From Acanthochlamys bracteata (Eukaryota > Streptophyta > Magnoliopsida > Pandanales > Velloziaceae), in the NCBI GenBank assembly GCA_019914995.1, contig CM034127.1:6138001-6202000 (forward strand): a DNA stretch of 64,000 bases, written 5' to 3'. The notes under the pieces are model-generated. The model did not search any database and was not told the origin of the DNA. It saw only the letters and a program-made list of their open reading frames with translations. Shown here one piece after another: positions 50,546 to 63,028 of the stretch (the first letter of the stretch is position 1; each line of letters opens with the position of its first letter). Position numbers and translations under genes: made by a program.

Positions 50546-51004
50546 TATGAAGTGAATGAAATAAAATGAAATGAAATGGAGAAAACACAATAAGAACGCA
50601 ACATTAGTTACCAAAAAATAGGACTAAGTGCAATATGGAACCAAAATAAAAGTATAAACCCATAACAATGTGCGGGAGAAGAGAAATTATAAAAGGATAA
50701 TAAAAATAAATATAAAACAATTTTTATGAACATTTTTAATTTATTTTTTTATTATAAGTTTACATTAACTCATTCAAGTAAAATATAATTTAATTTACTT
50801 TTTTTAACTTTATTTATAAAATTTAAATCTCAAAATTTTTAATAACAAATAATATAAATTAAATCTACTTTTAAAATTTATATTTGAGTAACTTATTACC
50901 GAAAGCCATAATTTTTTAAGACTCATAGACAATCCTAAATATACGCGTAAAATTGGAGAATATATGATTACTTAACTTATCAAAAAATAATTTATTAATT
51001 TTAA

Positions 51005-51172
51005 TTATATATTTGTTAATATATATTTTATATGTATACAGAAAATTATTTTAAAATTTAAAATAAAAAATTTTAATAATAAAATTTTTTTATTATATAT
51101 TTTTATAATTTTTAAAACTAAAAAATAAAATTTATTTTTTAAAAAAAATTATTTTAAAAATTATATACAACG
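51005..51172 (-). repeat. MITE family A, copy 9 (reverse orientation)
   Basis: On the plus strand it reads TTAATATATATTTTATATGT ... TTTTTTTATTATATATTTTT, the reverse complement of the family core. Confidence 0.45.
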
Positions 51173-51798
51173 CCGGCATAGATAATAGCGTTAAACCTAT
51201 TTCTTATTTATTTTACTAAAAGAGTTGCTAACTAGGTGAATAAAGATGAAATAAATTATTTGTATTTTATTTCCTTATTTCATTAAAACCAAATAGAGGG
51301 TTAAGGGATTTTTTAGGATGGGCCAGATTTGCGTGGCACACTAAAGTAGCATTTGTGAAGTACGTGTTAGAAAGAGACAGCAACCACATGAAAAAGCAAC
51401 GCGTACTCCAAACCAACTTGCCAGGTTAAACCGTGAAACATTAAATATTGTGTTTTTAATCATTTTTCAAAAAGAGCATGTAATCATCAATCAATTCAAT
51501 GAACGTCTCCGGCGGGCAAAGTTTGTTGCTTCTCTCAGGTAAAAGATTTCTTTTACACAGATATATATGTACCGACGGTTGAAATTAAAAAGAGGAATAT
51601 CAAGTAGTTCAGGATCAATGAATCAACCCGTTTCAACCGGATCCGTTAAATTAATCAAATTGTTTCTGGCTTGCTAGATTTCTGCTTCTTGTATTTTCAC
51701 TATCATTCCATGATGACAACTTCGCATTACAGATTTGTAGCAATGCAGTAATTTGTTGCTGAATCACGTGAAAGATTCAACCTTGCTTCCATTATCTA

Positions 51799-54150
51799 AT
51801 GGCAACCCCACCGCCACTAGACATAGTATATAGTAGCATTGTTATTCAACAAAAACAATCATCTTCTTCCTCTTCTTCTTCTTCTTCTTGTGCAGCGGTA
51901 CATGCAGCACCAGGTCCTTGGAAACCAAATCAAGTTTTGAGTAAACCGGCTAATTGTTTGCAACAAGCAAGAATGCCAACAACAACAACCATGTTATTGA
52001 GAAGTTCTTCAACTCCAAGTCTTGGATCTCTTCTTTCCTCTGTTTCTTTCTCTGAAAGCCCCATCACCCATCATCATCAACAACACCAACAACAACACTT
52101 AGAGAGATCGCCTTGTTTGTTTCATTGTTTTGCTCTCAACAACAATAAGAACAACAGCAGCAACAATTCTTGTTGTTGTTCTTCAATTAATTCAGGTATC
52201 AGGCGAACGTTGTCAGACGGCAACATTCATTCTCTTCTAATTGAAGACAACCACCATAACCGGCGCTCGTTTCTTGAAACAATACCTTCGTTTTCTATAT
52301 ACAATCATGATCAAGAATTTGAAGAAGCAGGGAAGGAGATTATTACCGAGCTGGAGAGAACAGTAACAATTGGGGACAAGGTGATGGAACAGTTTGGTTT
52401 CCCTGCGAAAGCAAGCATCTTGGAAGGTGTGGTGAAGGAAACCGGCGGAGAAACGGTTGCCCCGCCATTGTTTTTGGCGAGGGGGCTTGGGATCGATAGG
52501 TTGGCTTCTGGGTTGCTTGATGCTGGTGGAGGTTCGTTCGGTGTCGGCGGCGGAACTGGTGGTGGTAGGATTTCAGTGGTGACCGGAGGCAGCGGAGGAG
52601 GAGGAGGAGAGCAGTCTGATCTAGAGAAGTATTATAAGAGAATGGTTGAGGAAGACCCTGGTAATACTCTGTTGTTGAGGAACTATGCCCAATTCCTCTA
52701 TGAGGTAATTGAACCAAAAAGTTAAATTCTTTTCTTGTTCAGAATCATTGGGCAAATTTTAGACCTGTAGATAATTCTTTGTTCCCCTATACGGTTGATG
52801 AAATCATCGTCGAATTTCTTTGCAAATCGTGGATTGTGTGTCCAGCTCCACCATGACGTGATTAAAGGAAAGCTTAGAACTTGGAATAATTCCTGTAGGA
52901 GTTGAAAAGGGAAAATAAGTTTGGGAACTTTAATTAGGTACGGGGGTTTATTTGAGTTGCAGTTTTGTGATGTTAATATTGGCTTGAGTGGTAGTTTTTG
53001 TGATGTTAATATTGGAATGTAAATTAGATATAGGAATCTATGATTTTCGCCCATAAACTTGTTAATTGCATGATTTGCATGGAGCTGCTCCTTGCTAAGT
53101 GACCCGTTGTTACTATTATTTTTGTGATGTCAGTGCATTACAGCAATTCTTGATGGATTTATTAACCCATTCTAAATTGCATGCGACTGAAATTGGCTTA
53201 TGTTAATCTGGATTTGGAAACTGGTACGGATATTGTTTAATGGTTAGGAAGGTCATTGTAAATTGCCTTAAAACCAGCTTGTGTTAGACAGTTGGAGAGC
53301 TCAACTTTTCCTAGATATAACTTGCAGCTGTTCGGCATGAGCCGTGCTGTTATGGTTTTGTTCTTGCAAAAAGGGGAAGGTGCTCTTCTTTTGTTTCCTT
53401 TGTAAATTGGAGCCTTTTTGGTATAAATATTATTCTTTTTGCTGCAAACATTTCCAAGATGAAATTGACTTAGTTTGTTTTAGGGAGATTTGTGGCGTGC
53501 CAGAAAAATTAGATAAATGTGGAAATGTGAGGATATGGAGAAAGCATTATTCTGGCACTCTGCAAAGTCTATATCCAAATATACATTAAATTTAATTATG
53601 TGCCTCACGTGGATACTTGCAACCAATTAATAGATATTTTGGCCTTGCAACCTTGAGGTCCTATTAAATTTTACCTTGTGGACGAGCAAATTAGTTGCTT
53701 GCTTGTTGTGTAATTAGATAGGAAGAACATTGATATTCTTTCATGACTCTTTAACAGACCAAAGGTGACCTGAAGAGAGCTGAAGAATACTACTCGAGGG
53801 CAATACTTGCAGCTCCTGGTGATGGTGAAATCTTGTCTAAATATGCGAAGTTAGCGTGGGAGTTACACCATGACCAGGAGCGTGCCTCTAGCTATTTCCG
53901 ACATGCTATCGAGGCTGCTCCAAATGATAGGTATGTATGTAATTGGCGACCGAGAAACGCTGTTCGATGTGTCTGTTCTGAATTTTCTTTCTGTTCATGT
54001 ATATAATTCCTTACAAGCAAAACTACTTGCAGCTATGTTCTTGCAGCTTACGCTGATTTCCTGTGGGAAACTGAAGAAGAAAGTCATGAGCAAGATAACA
54101 TGGGAGTACCAGTAGTTCCTCATGGTAGCTTTGCTTCTACAAGAGCTTAG
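51799..54150 (+). CDS. TPR-like superfamily protein
   Basis: Three exons (51799-52704, 53758-53930, 54033-54150) join in frame with GT-AG borders into 398 residues. The first 170 residues are low-complexity (serine, glutamine, histidine and asparagine runs), including RRTLSDGNIHSLL near 138. A glycine-rich stretch lies near 240-275. The C-terminal third has tandem helical repeats: DLEKYYKRMVEEDPGNTLLL, then LRNYAQFLYETKGDLKRAEE, YYSRAILAAPGDGEILSKYA and ASSYFRHAIEAAPND, matching the plant TPR-like family whose repeats have a P-x-N/D turn. Such repeats bind partner proteins; the partner is unknown. The ATG at 51799 is the first in frame. Codon runs such as CTTCTTCTT produce the serine tract near residue 20. 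Confidence 0.9.
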
Positions 54151-54689
54151 ATTGGATAGCATACGACAGGAACATACGAGTGAAAAAGTTTGTGTCTAAG
54201 TTGTTTAAGTCTGTTGTAATCATGAGAAATAATCTGAACTAAGAAAGTGCAAATTATGTGATGGTTATTAGCATTGAGAAATAATCTTGAACTAAGAAAG
54301 GCAAATGTCTCTCATATTATGCACATGATTTTGTTGAGGTTCTTTGTTGTGTGAAATACTACAATGGTGGAATCTGTAGGTGCGTGACGAACGTACTCCA
54401 CCTTTAAAATGCTGCAAGCAGAATGCAGCAGCTGGAGGTGTACTAGATACTCTCAAATTGTTTCACTGTCATGCAGGAACACTGTCCATGTCATGTTTGG
54501 TTTTATTTTATATTTTTATTTCATATTTTTATTAAATTATTTATAATTTTTATAATATTATTAAAAATTAAAATATGTAAAATGTTACATCGTAAATTTA
54601 TTATTATTATTATTATTTAATTAATTTATTCTAAAAAAATAAATTATGTTTTTTTAAAAAATAAATCGGAAGTTCTGAAGTTTAGAAGG

Positions 54690-54908
54690 ACGCATTTACC
54701 TACCATTTAATTTTATTTTTCAAATTTATTAATATAAAATAAATAAATTTTAAATATTTTTATCAAAAATTTTTATTTAAAATTCATTTTTAATTTATTA
54801 TTAATACAAAAATTAATATAAAATTTATTGAAATATTTTTAATTTTTAATATAATATTATAACTTAAATTTTTAGAAAATAATTTATCTCAAGCAAAATA
54901 CACCCAAA
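54690..54908. repeat. MITE family B, copy 2
   Basis: Begins GCATTTACCTACCATTTAAT and ends AGCAAAATACACCCAAACT. It has the same internal order as the copy at 60438-60667 (TTAATATAAAATAAATAAAT block, then ACTTAAATTTTTAGAAAATA). Confidence 0.55.
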
Positions 54909-54952
54909 CTACGGAGAGAAATCTATCCTGCTTACAATGAGCAACTAAGGAA

Positions 54953-55219
54953 ATGTTTGGGATTGTTTATGAAATAGAGCTTTTGTAAAATGAAAGATAT
55001 TTTTATCTTTTTTGAAAAACGAGTTCTATTTTTTTTACTTCAAAAAAAATAATAAAAATATATAATAAAAAGATCTCACTTCGTAGAATTTTTCTACACT
55101 TTCTAAATTTTTAAATAAATTTTTTATATACTTATAAAATATGTATTGAAAAATATGAAATGAAAAAAAGTTGAGAAAAACTGATAAATTGCTTATGAAA
55201 CGGAGAACCAAACGCCCCC
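54953..55219 (+). repeat. MITE family A, copy 10 (best-preserved ends)
   Basis: Left end ATGTTTGGGATTGTTTATGA; right end, on the opposite strand, GGGGGCGTTTGGTTCTCCGT. The two make an imperfect terminal inverted repeat. The core has CTTCGTAGAATTTTTCTACA and TATACTTATAAAATATGTAT. Confidence 0.7.
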
Positions 55220-55651
55220 TAAAAAGTCTGTATTGGGGTCACCTCGTGAGAACTGAAGTGTGTTAGAAAGTAATTATATATAAAAAAATTTTAAATAAAA
55301 ATATTTTTATTCTATCTTTTAAAATAAGTTTTATTATTTAATTTAAATTAATAATACCTTGCATGGATCTAAGGATATCTCTTGAAGAAGAAGAAATAAG
55401 TCATAACTCTTGTTTTAATAATACCTTGCATGGATCTAAGGCAGATACAATCATACAAATGGTCTTGATAAGTGAATGTTTGGATTATCTTCTTTTCTTC
55501 GTTTTAGCTGCTCTTAATAAATCTTTTTAAATATTTTACAAATTTTTTAAAATAAAAAACTTTATCTAATAAAATTTATTTAATAAATTATTTATATTAT
55601 TTAAATAATAAAATAAAATTCGTTTTTGAAAAAATTTTAAAACTATAGCAG

Positions 55652-57042
55652 CAGTGTTTTAAAACTCGGTCCGGACCGGTCGGTTCAGATCGGGAACCGG
55701 GACCAATCCGGGCCGAGTCATCATTTTAACGGGTCTGATGTTTAAAATAATTAAATAATAAAATTAATTCATTTGCTTTAGTACGTGGCTTTCATCTTCT
55801 CTAGAATTTTCTCTTCTTCTTTCTTCTGCTGATAAAGATCGCACAGTGATTTCTTTTTCTTCACCATCCGAAGTTCTTCTTCTTTCCTCTTCGGAGATCT
55901 TATTCTTTTCTTACTGAGACCTGAGATTTTGAAAATTTTCTGGTTCTTCTTTGGCCATTTAAGATTCTTCTTCTTCAGATCTGAGGTGCTTCTTCTTCAC
56001 ATCGTCGTTGGTTGAGCCAAATGCAGTTGCAAGAGCCACCTCCTTTCTTTTTGCCGTCGCGAGCAGTGTCGGAAGTCTTCGCTCTCCCTTCTCTCAGTCG
56101 AACAAATGCCCACTATCTCGAGGGAAACAAAAAAATTTTCCACACAGCTCAAATATATGGATTTTTTTTTTTCTAGAATAAAAAACTGTAAGAGATCAAA
56201 TCAAATTCAATCGATTGATTTCTTCTATTTTTCTAAATCTCTGGTTGTTGATAAAATGTTTTATGAGTATTTTTTTGTTTTAACTCACAAAGCTTGAAAA
56301 GAGTTATTTTTTTGCTCTAGTTTTTGAATCAACATGCACTAACAGAGAATTCCGATGTTTTAATTATGTTTTCCTCTTCTTTATTTATTTCTTTTTTTAT
56401 TTGAAGTTTCCTTCTATTCAAAGATCGACACTTAATGGATCTAAGATTAGTAGAGAATAAGAAGAAAAACTGATTATTATTTTTGTTGTTGTTGGTTTTG
56501 GTTTTCATGGGAGTATGGAACTTGGTGAAATTTCAAAGAGCTACGATGAGGTTTCCATGATTATTACTGTGAGTGTAGGAATGATACAATCTACCAGTGT
56601 TAGTGAATCGCTATTTGCTAACACCTTCTCACCATAAGGAATGTTAGGACTGAAGTGTCAAATATTTTATTGTTTCTGTATTTTGGCATGCAGGGACTTC
56701 GTCTCCCTGAACGAAGCCATGGTTGGTGATATCTTTTTATCTGGAACGGTGACTTGTGGTTTCCAATCAAGTTTCTCGTTACGGTACACATCTTATATTG
56801 TTCTACTTCCTCTGTAAAGGAGTATGAAAAGATTTTATTAAGCCTTATCTGACTCAATGTGAAGAAGAAAGTTTGATAAGATTTCATTTCATTGCACAAC
56901 CCATTGATCACCAGCTTTCGTAGATTCATAGTTTGGCAGACGACCCAATGGGTCAACCCGATGACCCAACGAGTAAACCGGTGATTCGGTGACCCGGCAA
57001 CTTTTCCGGGTCAAAGAGCGGTTTGGGTTTTAAAACTATGCT
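55652..57042. mobile_element. Transposon-like element with TTTTAAAAC ends and CCGG-rich borders
   Basis: The left border is AGTGTTTTAAAACTCGGTCC; the right border read inward is CATAGTTTTAAAACCCAAAC. Both borders continue into GC-rich sequence full of CCGG and GGGTCA words (55668-55720 and 56940-57010) and enclose a less GC-rich middle with pyrimidine-rich, leader-like stretches (55790-56100). No transposase was found, so it would be non-autonomous. Confidence 0.5.
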
Positions 57043-57656
57043 CTCAAGTATTCCCTAAAAACAATTACTCTATATGATATGAGAATCAAAGCATTCTTTA
57101 TGCTACCAGAATACTTGAGAAATCACTCAATATAACTCGCATAGAACTCCACAGCAAAATTTTAAAGGAGAAAGCAGAGGTTGGTAAGAGAAGAAAGAAA
57201 CTTCTTACATTATCAACAAAACACTGGGTATGATCAGCGAATACATGACAGACTAAGGTTTGCTTTCAGCGTAACAAGAAAATATGAAACTTTCAAGAAT
57301 ACAAATAACCAGTCAATCCTATTAAGCAGATGGTTGTCAAATTTAAATTTATTGACTCCATTGCTCATAAATAAAAGATTATAAGTATCAATGAATTACT
57401 CAAAACTCCCTCATCAGAACTCATAAATACCATTTCATTTAACTATCTTGAAAACCGAACCCCCTCCCAATGGTAGAAAAGAAGGGGGAAGACGAACAAA
57501 TAACAAAGCTCGAAATAGAAACACTCAATGCGGCCACTACTACCACCTAACCACAATGCATGCCCATTGGTCAAGTCGCTCTTTATAAAGTAAACATATT
57601 CTTGAATAGGACAATTTCTCCAGAACATCGAAAGCCACCTATATCGACCTCACAGT

Positions 57657-60600
57657 CTAATACGTTGAATCATACAACATATGCCCATTCCTTGAGTACT
57701 GGTTTCCCAAAATTCCACGGTCCTGACGCAAGCCACGCTGAGCATATCCATTTCCCCTTGGCCGACTGTGATATTCCCGATCATTTTCTTGTCCAGAACC
57801 CCTCCCATATGACCGACCACCAAAGCGACCTCTTTGCCCTTCTGATAAGTATCCACCTCTTCCCCTGCCCCTCCCTACACATAGAAATAGAAACAATATG
57901 CACATCTAGATACCAGGCTGCTTTAGAAGTTTCGATGACTTGATAAGAACAATGGAGAAAACATAATAAAGAAGCACTTAAATCAAAGTAATGCACTTAT
58001 ATGCAAGTATCTCCAGCTCTTTTGATAAAAAAAATCAATGATTTGACCGAAAAGGTGCAATGTATATAGCATAAAAACAAACACTTCATAAAAACACCAT
58101 CTGCTCAAATGAACATGTCATTTATAAGACAGCAAAAAACATATTCCATGAACATTTTAGAGAAGGTGATAAAGCTCTCTGTTCATGTAGAATAATTTGA
58201 AAAGCTATTAGTAAGTGTGAAATATATAAAACACTAGTTTGAGATATCTCAGTCTCATTATCATAGTTCCTTAAAATGTTTAAGATGAATTTAGTTCAGC
58301 AAGTGCCTAAAGCTTGTAAGCAAATATTTTGATATGCATCTTCTTAGAACTATTTCTCTTGCAGAAATGCTTTAAACTTTTGCAACAATCTTATATGGAT
58401 ATAGTCTCCAAAAGATGAATTATTGAGGCTTGAACTCACTTCCTCTAGAAATGCCACTGTTTGGTCTCCTTCCTTCCACATGTAACTGCCTACCATTAAC
58501 TGTTACTGGTGAGGCCTGCAAAATTTTCAAGTGATCTACTGCTCAGTGCATAAAGCAGTAAAATAAGACTTGGAGATGCATATATAACTTAACCTAACTT
58601 TAAAATAGTGTCAAAATACAAGTGTTATCTAATCTCTCTGATTCATTTATATACCCACTATTACCATAACTCTAAAATGAATATAGAGTAAAATCAGTGG
58701 CTTCCCGTAACAGAACAGACCTTAAGTGCATTTTGAACAGCAGTAGAATCTTCGAATTCTATGAAAGCATATAATACGCCAGTTTCCTGCAAAAGGAAAA
58801 GACAATTTTGTTAACTCTGTTTACTAAGTTGCTTCATGAGAAAGGGACAAAGTGAAGAAATTAGTAGTTAGTAGACCTTTCGGCTCCGCACCGTTACACC
58901 ATCGGGCCTGATTTTCCCAAAGTTCATAAACTCATGCTCAAGGTCAGAGACAGAAATAGTTGGGGGCAGATTCCCCACATAGACAGATTTGGAATCAACT
59001 GGAGTAAACAAACACATCAGCACAGAAGAAATAAAATTCAGTGAGAGGCAAGCAGGCATTTAAAATAAAATTCGCATTCAAATTCAGTGAAACCACAAGC
59101 AAGCAATTACAAAGGTGTAAAAATTTTAATGAAGCTATATTCTATAACATGTCAAATCACTCCAAACAGTAATGAAACTTGAGCACAAATCATGCTAAAG
59201 TGCAATGGGCAAAATGCTACTGATTCCAAGAGAACAAAAAAAAAATTGCAGCCTCCTGGCAAACTTAGCTCATATGCCAGACATCGTCCAACACTATGCA
59301 GGTCTTTAAATCCTAGTCACCCAACATAATGGCTACACCTAGAGGCATAAAGGTGGTGTTTGTGTTTTTTACATTTTGAAGCATGGTGTTTCTTTAAGGT
59401 TTGTATACCAGGATTGTGCTAATTGTCAGCCAAACAATACAACTTTCCTTAAATGCTTGACTAGAATCCTAAAATATCCTTAATTTTAGGGGGGAAAACT
59501 AAATTCGCTATTTAAATAACCTAGCTTAATAGTATGCAGAAAAGAACTGACGGGATTCAACAATTCAGGCAGCTCAAGGACATACTTAACCCAAAAGCCT
59601 AGAGCATTGAAGGTCTAACCTTCCTCTTCATGGGTGACCTCTTCTGCAGCTTCTGGAATAGATTTCTCAGCAGTAGATTGTGTGGGGCACGCCTGTTCTG
59701 GAGTCACTTGCTGCGAAGTGTCCCAATCAGAGGTTAATGACACACTCTTGTTCACAGAAGACGGACTACTTAGAGTTGGCACTGGTTGTCCTTTAGGTAC
59801 ACGCAACTGCAAGAGAACTATGAGTTTCAGAGATTATCTAATAAAACCCAAAGCAGTTAAAAATAAATGTAACTAATGCGTACTATAGAAGCATAAGTAT
59901 GCTTAGGCTGCTCCCCAACTGCTTCGTCCACAGGAGCAGGTGGTGGTTCACGGACAGTATTTACTGTGCTTGAAAATGGAGCAGTATGTTCTTCAACATG
60001 AAGTTGCTCAACTCTTTCTTCAGGTTCAGCAACCTGTTGTTGCTGCTCAGAAATATTATATGTCTGCTCGGGAATAAATTTATCATCTGTATTTAGCTCT
60101 TCTGCATGGACTTCATCAGCAAAATCCTCATTAGCAAATCCTCGGGGTTGCTTATCGCCACCAAGAATGTATTCAGGGACTGTAAAAGACACTAACCGAA
60201 CTTCAATGATGTAGCCATTTCATGTTCTCTAAAAAAGGTAACTGAAAGCATAACACAACATATTGCACATTCAAGAGAAACAGCAAAAACATAATCCAAA
60301 TCTTGTTCCTGTGATGTGACAGAACCTAAAAAGCACTCTAACAAATAATGTCAAAGCATTTTTTTTTCTTTTAACTAATGCACAGTGCTAACTTGTTGCT
60401 CCCACCACCACAATGAAAAGGAAACAGAAGACGATTTGGGCCCGTTTACCTACCACCCAAACTCCACTTTTTTCAAACTCACTTTTAATATAAAATAAAC
60501 AAAATTTAAAATAAATTTTATCTATCAAAAAAAAAATTTTTCAAAATTCAATTTTAAACATACTATTAATATAAAATTTTACCTTTTATTAAATATTTTA

Positions 60601-62885
60601 AATTTTAAATTAAATTTTTTAAACTCACTTTTAAAAAAGTGAGTTTACCTCAAGGTAAACACACCCTTCGTCAAGTAAGTGCAAAGTTCTCGTGAACACA
60701 TCAAGATAACATGCAATCAGGCAGACTAGAACAGCTTTATGAGTACCATCTGAAGCCGATACTATAGTGTGACCTGAAGTTGAAGCAAAAAAGTGAGAGG
60801 ACCTTCTCCGGTGGTCCTTGTCAATATAACATCCTACTTAGGTTCAGTTGCAAACTTGCAATTAAGGTGTGCTAACGGCATCAAAAAACAAGTCAGAAAT
60901 GGTGATGGTGCCACTAATAACAGCTGATGGAAGGTAGCATAAGAGAGAATAAACACCACCTCTCAATGCTTATGCTATAACAAAAGATAGGGTAACACAG
61001 CAAGCAGCAATTGCAACATGACATCTCCATGTACTTATACGAGTGATGTTGCAGACATATTACATATATATTACCAAACAAATACTACCTGGATCTGTAG
61101 CAGGAGTTGGGGCATTTAACTTAGTTTGGAAATTGCTGTGCGATAACGTGGATGTATAATGGTGCATTTGCTCCCCTTCAAGAAAGTGGAAGATGTCATT
61201 AAGAACAAAATATCCTTTCTCCTGAGGAGCAAGGAAAAATGTCTGCACAAATTTCCTCCTGTTAGCATAGTCTCTCCTTTGAACAAAGCCTGAAATCATC
61301 ACTAGGACACCTCTGTTCCAGGAATCTAAAGAATGAGCTGTTTTTATCTCAATCCCCGTGAAGTTAAGAGACATGATGACATTATGGATTTGCTGCAAAG
61401 TTATCCCAATTTCAAATCAGAAGGGTAAATTCCATTGTTACACGAGCAGAATATGCAAATATATGATAGAAAGTAAATGGTCACACAGTAAGCAATCAGG
61501 AATACTTCACATTTTAGATAATACTTCAACAGTTTGAGGAAAAGAATAGTTTGCAATCATATCATTTCTACACATCTGAGTTCCAGTCTAAAAAACCTTG
61601 CTAGAAATATCTACCATATTAGCAGGGTTAGCACCTAATCTCAAGATTATACTTTCGTCAAGCATTTTACATCCACAATAACTTAGGTAATTAAGTATGC
61701 GTGTGTGATAACCATTGCCGACTAAACATAAATGATATAATTACCCATTCAGAAGCAAGTGATGCGTAAGTAGAAGTTGTTAGAGATGTTTTTTCAGTCA
61801 TATAACCCAAAGTGAGAATAAAATCAAAGAAATGACATCATGTATATGATTAATTTGTGTAACATAAACGCACACAATATCTTTTAAAATGTACATTTGT
61901 TCCTTGATGAAGTAACATACATCTATGCAAAATAATAAATAGAACTTTGAGATAAATTCTACCAAATGACCTTTTATAATCCAATCTTTAAATAAAAGGT
62001 TTGGGCCTTTACATGTAACTGTAGATATGAAACTATATAAGTACAAAAGTATTTATTTTATAGATGTTCCACAAATCTTTATGGAGTGTGCAAATGAACA
62101 CTATTAAAACATACTAAATTCATCAGCCTCATAATGGACAGTAAAAACTCACTTAAAAAATGTTTAATCTCGTATACCAAATACAATGCTAGAAGTTTTC
62201 TAAACCTTCTACTTAAAGTATGATGAAAGAAATAAAATTTCCCGGACAAAATATTCGATTTTATACCAATAGAATCTCAATAATGACTAGACGTACAAAG
62301 AAAATGTAAGCATCCACAAAGCCACAGCGTTTAAACATCATGCCGTACCAAGACAAAAATGCACTTCCATGTCCTATGGTCTAACGAGGAACTAAGCAAA
62401 TCTCAGACAACTAAATCAACCAAGTTTTACAACAGTAACAGAAAAAAACTACTGAACTAATTTAACAAAATACCTCCTCAACCAAACCTAAAATGAAGAG
62501 GTAACTCCCAGAAAATGTTATTATGGACAGAAACCGATAACAAAACAAAAAAATCACCTGCAACCCAGCGGCAGCTTCGGCGGCGTCCCCATCAACTCGC
62601 ATCATAGTGCTTCCATCGTAGTAGAACTGGTGCACCAGTTCCGGTCTCGACTGAAGCATATGGTAGTACTGGCTAACGAAATACGTCCCTACCTGTCCAG
62701 CAATTCAAATCCAAATAAATAAAAAACACACACAAAAAAAAAAACGAACAACCAAATCGAAAGAGCAAACCAAACAAAGCCACCTGCAATCCAATTCCAT
62801 ATCAAATAGAACAAAGAACAAAAATGAACGAACAAAGAAAACAGACCTGCATAGCACTGAAATGGCCCGGTAGAGCCGACGCCAT
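57657..62885 (-). CDS. G3BP-like protein: NTF2-like domain plus RRM and RGG tail
   Basis: Nine coding exons (62847-62885, 62558-62692, 61089-61392, 59884-60179, 59620-59806, 58877-58998, 58721-58786, 58440-58515, 57657-57874) join in frame into 480 residues, the usual size. Residues 1 to about 125 are an NTF2-like dimer domain (VGTYFVSQYYHMLQSRPELV; VQTFFLAPQEKGYFVLNDIF). An acidic, glutamine/proline-rich linker follows. The RRM at about 320-390 has RNP2 SVYVGNLPP and RNP1-like LYAFIEF. The C-terminus is RGG-rich (RGRGRGGY, GRGSGQENDREY). Relatives bind RNA, join stress granules and help in stress and virus responses. The ATG at 62885 gives the family-like start MASALPGHFSAMQVG; an upstream in-frame ATG at 62996 is less likely. 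Intron 3 holds MITE family B copy 3. Confidence 0.94.
60438..60667. repeat. MITE family B, copy 3 (inside an intron of the G3BP-like gene)
   Basis: Left end GGGCCCGTTTACCTACC; right end read on the opposite strand GGGTGTGTTTACCTTGAGG. The shared GTTTACCT core gives the clearest terminal inverted repeat of this family. It sits between coding exons 3 and 4. Confidence 0.7.
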
Positions 62886-63001
62886 ATTGCTCCGCCGCAC
62901 CGCGGACCTCCGATCTCGTGTTAGCGAATAGATCGCTTCCCACACGAGCCGTAGATCTAAACCTTTTGTAAATCCCTCACGAAGTTGCCACAACACTTAT
63001 G

Positions 63002-63028
63002 CTCTCTCTCTCTCTCTCTCTCTCTCTG
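63002..63028. repeat. (TC)n microsatellite in the G3BP-like 5' leader
   Basis: About 13 TC units lie about 115 bases upstream of the start codon; GA/CT runs are common in plant leaders and promoters. Confidence 0.8.

Larger units (their letters stand above)
45392..51798. other. 6.4-kb region without a recognised gene
   Basis: No product could be assigned. Possible transcribed pieces on the minus strand are suggested by TC-rich leader-like sequence at 46900-47060, an acceptor-like tract followed by an open stretch at 48671-48920, and an AAACCCTAGC leader-like word near 49780. These could be exons of a non-coding RNA or a decayed gene. MITE family A copies are at 50356-50545 (+) and 51005-51172 (-). 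The last 300 bases are the promoter and leader of the TPR gene. Confidence 0.4.
54151..57656. other. Repeat-rich spacer between the TPR and G3BP-like genes
   Basis: Holds MITE family B copy 2 (54690-54908), family A copy 10 (54953-55219), a 27-base direct repeat (55348-55374 and 55415-55441), and a 1.4-kb element with TTTTAAAAC ends (55652-57042). The part 57100-57656 is probably the 3' UTR of the G3BP-like gene. Confidence 0.5.

Noticed and set aside
62802..62996. Upstream in-frame ATG at 62996 as the start of the G3BP-like protein
   Set aside because: It would add 37 residues without family resemblance; the ATG at 62885 gives the conserved start.
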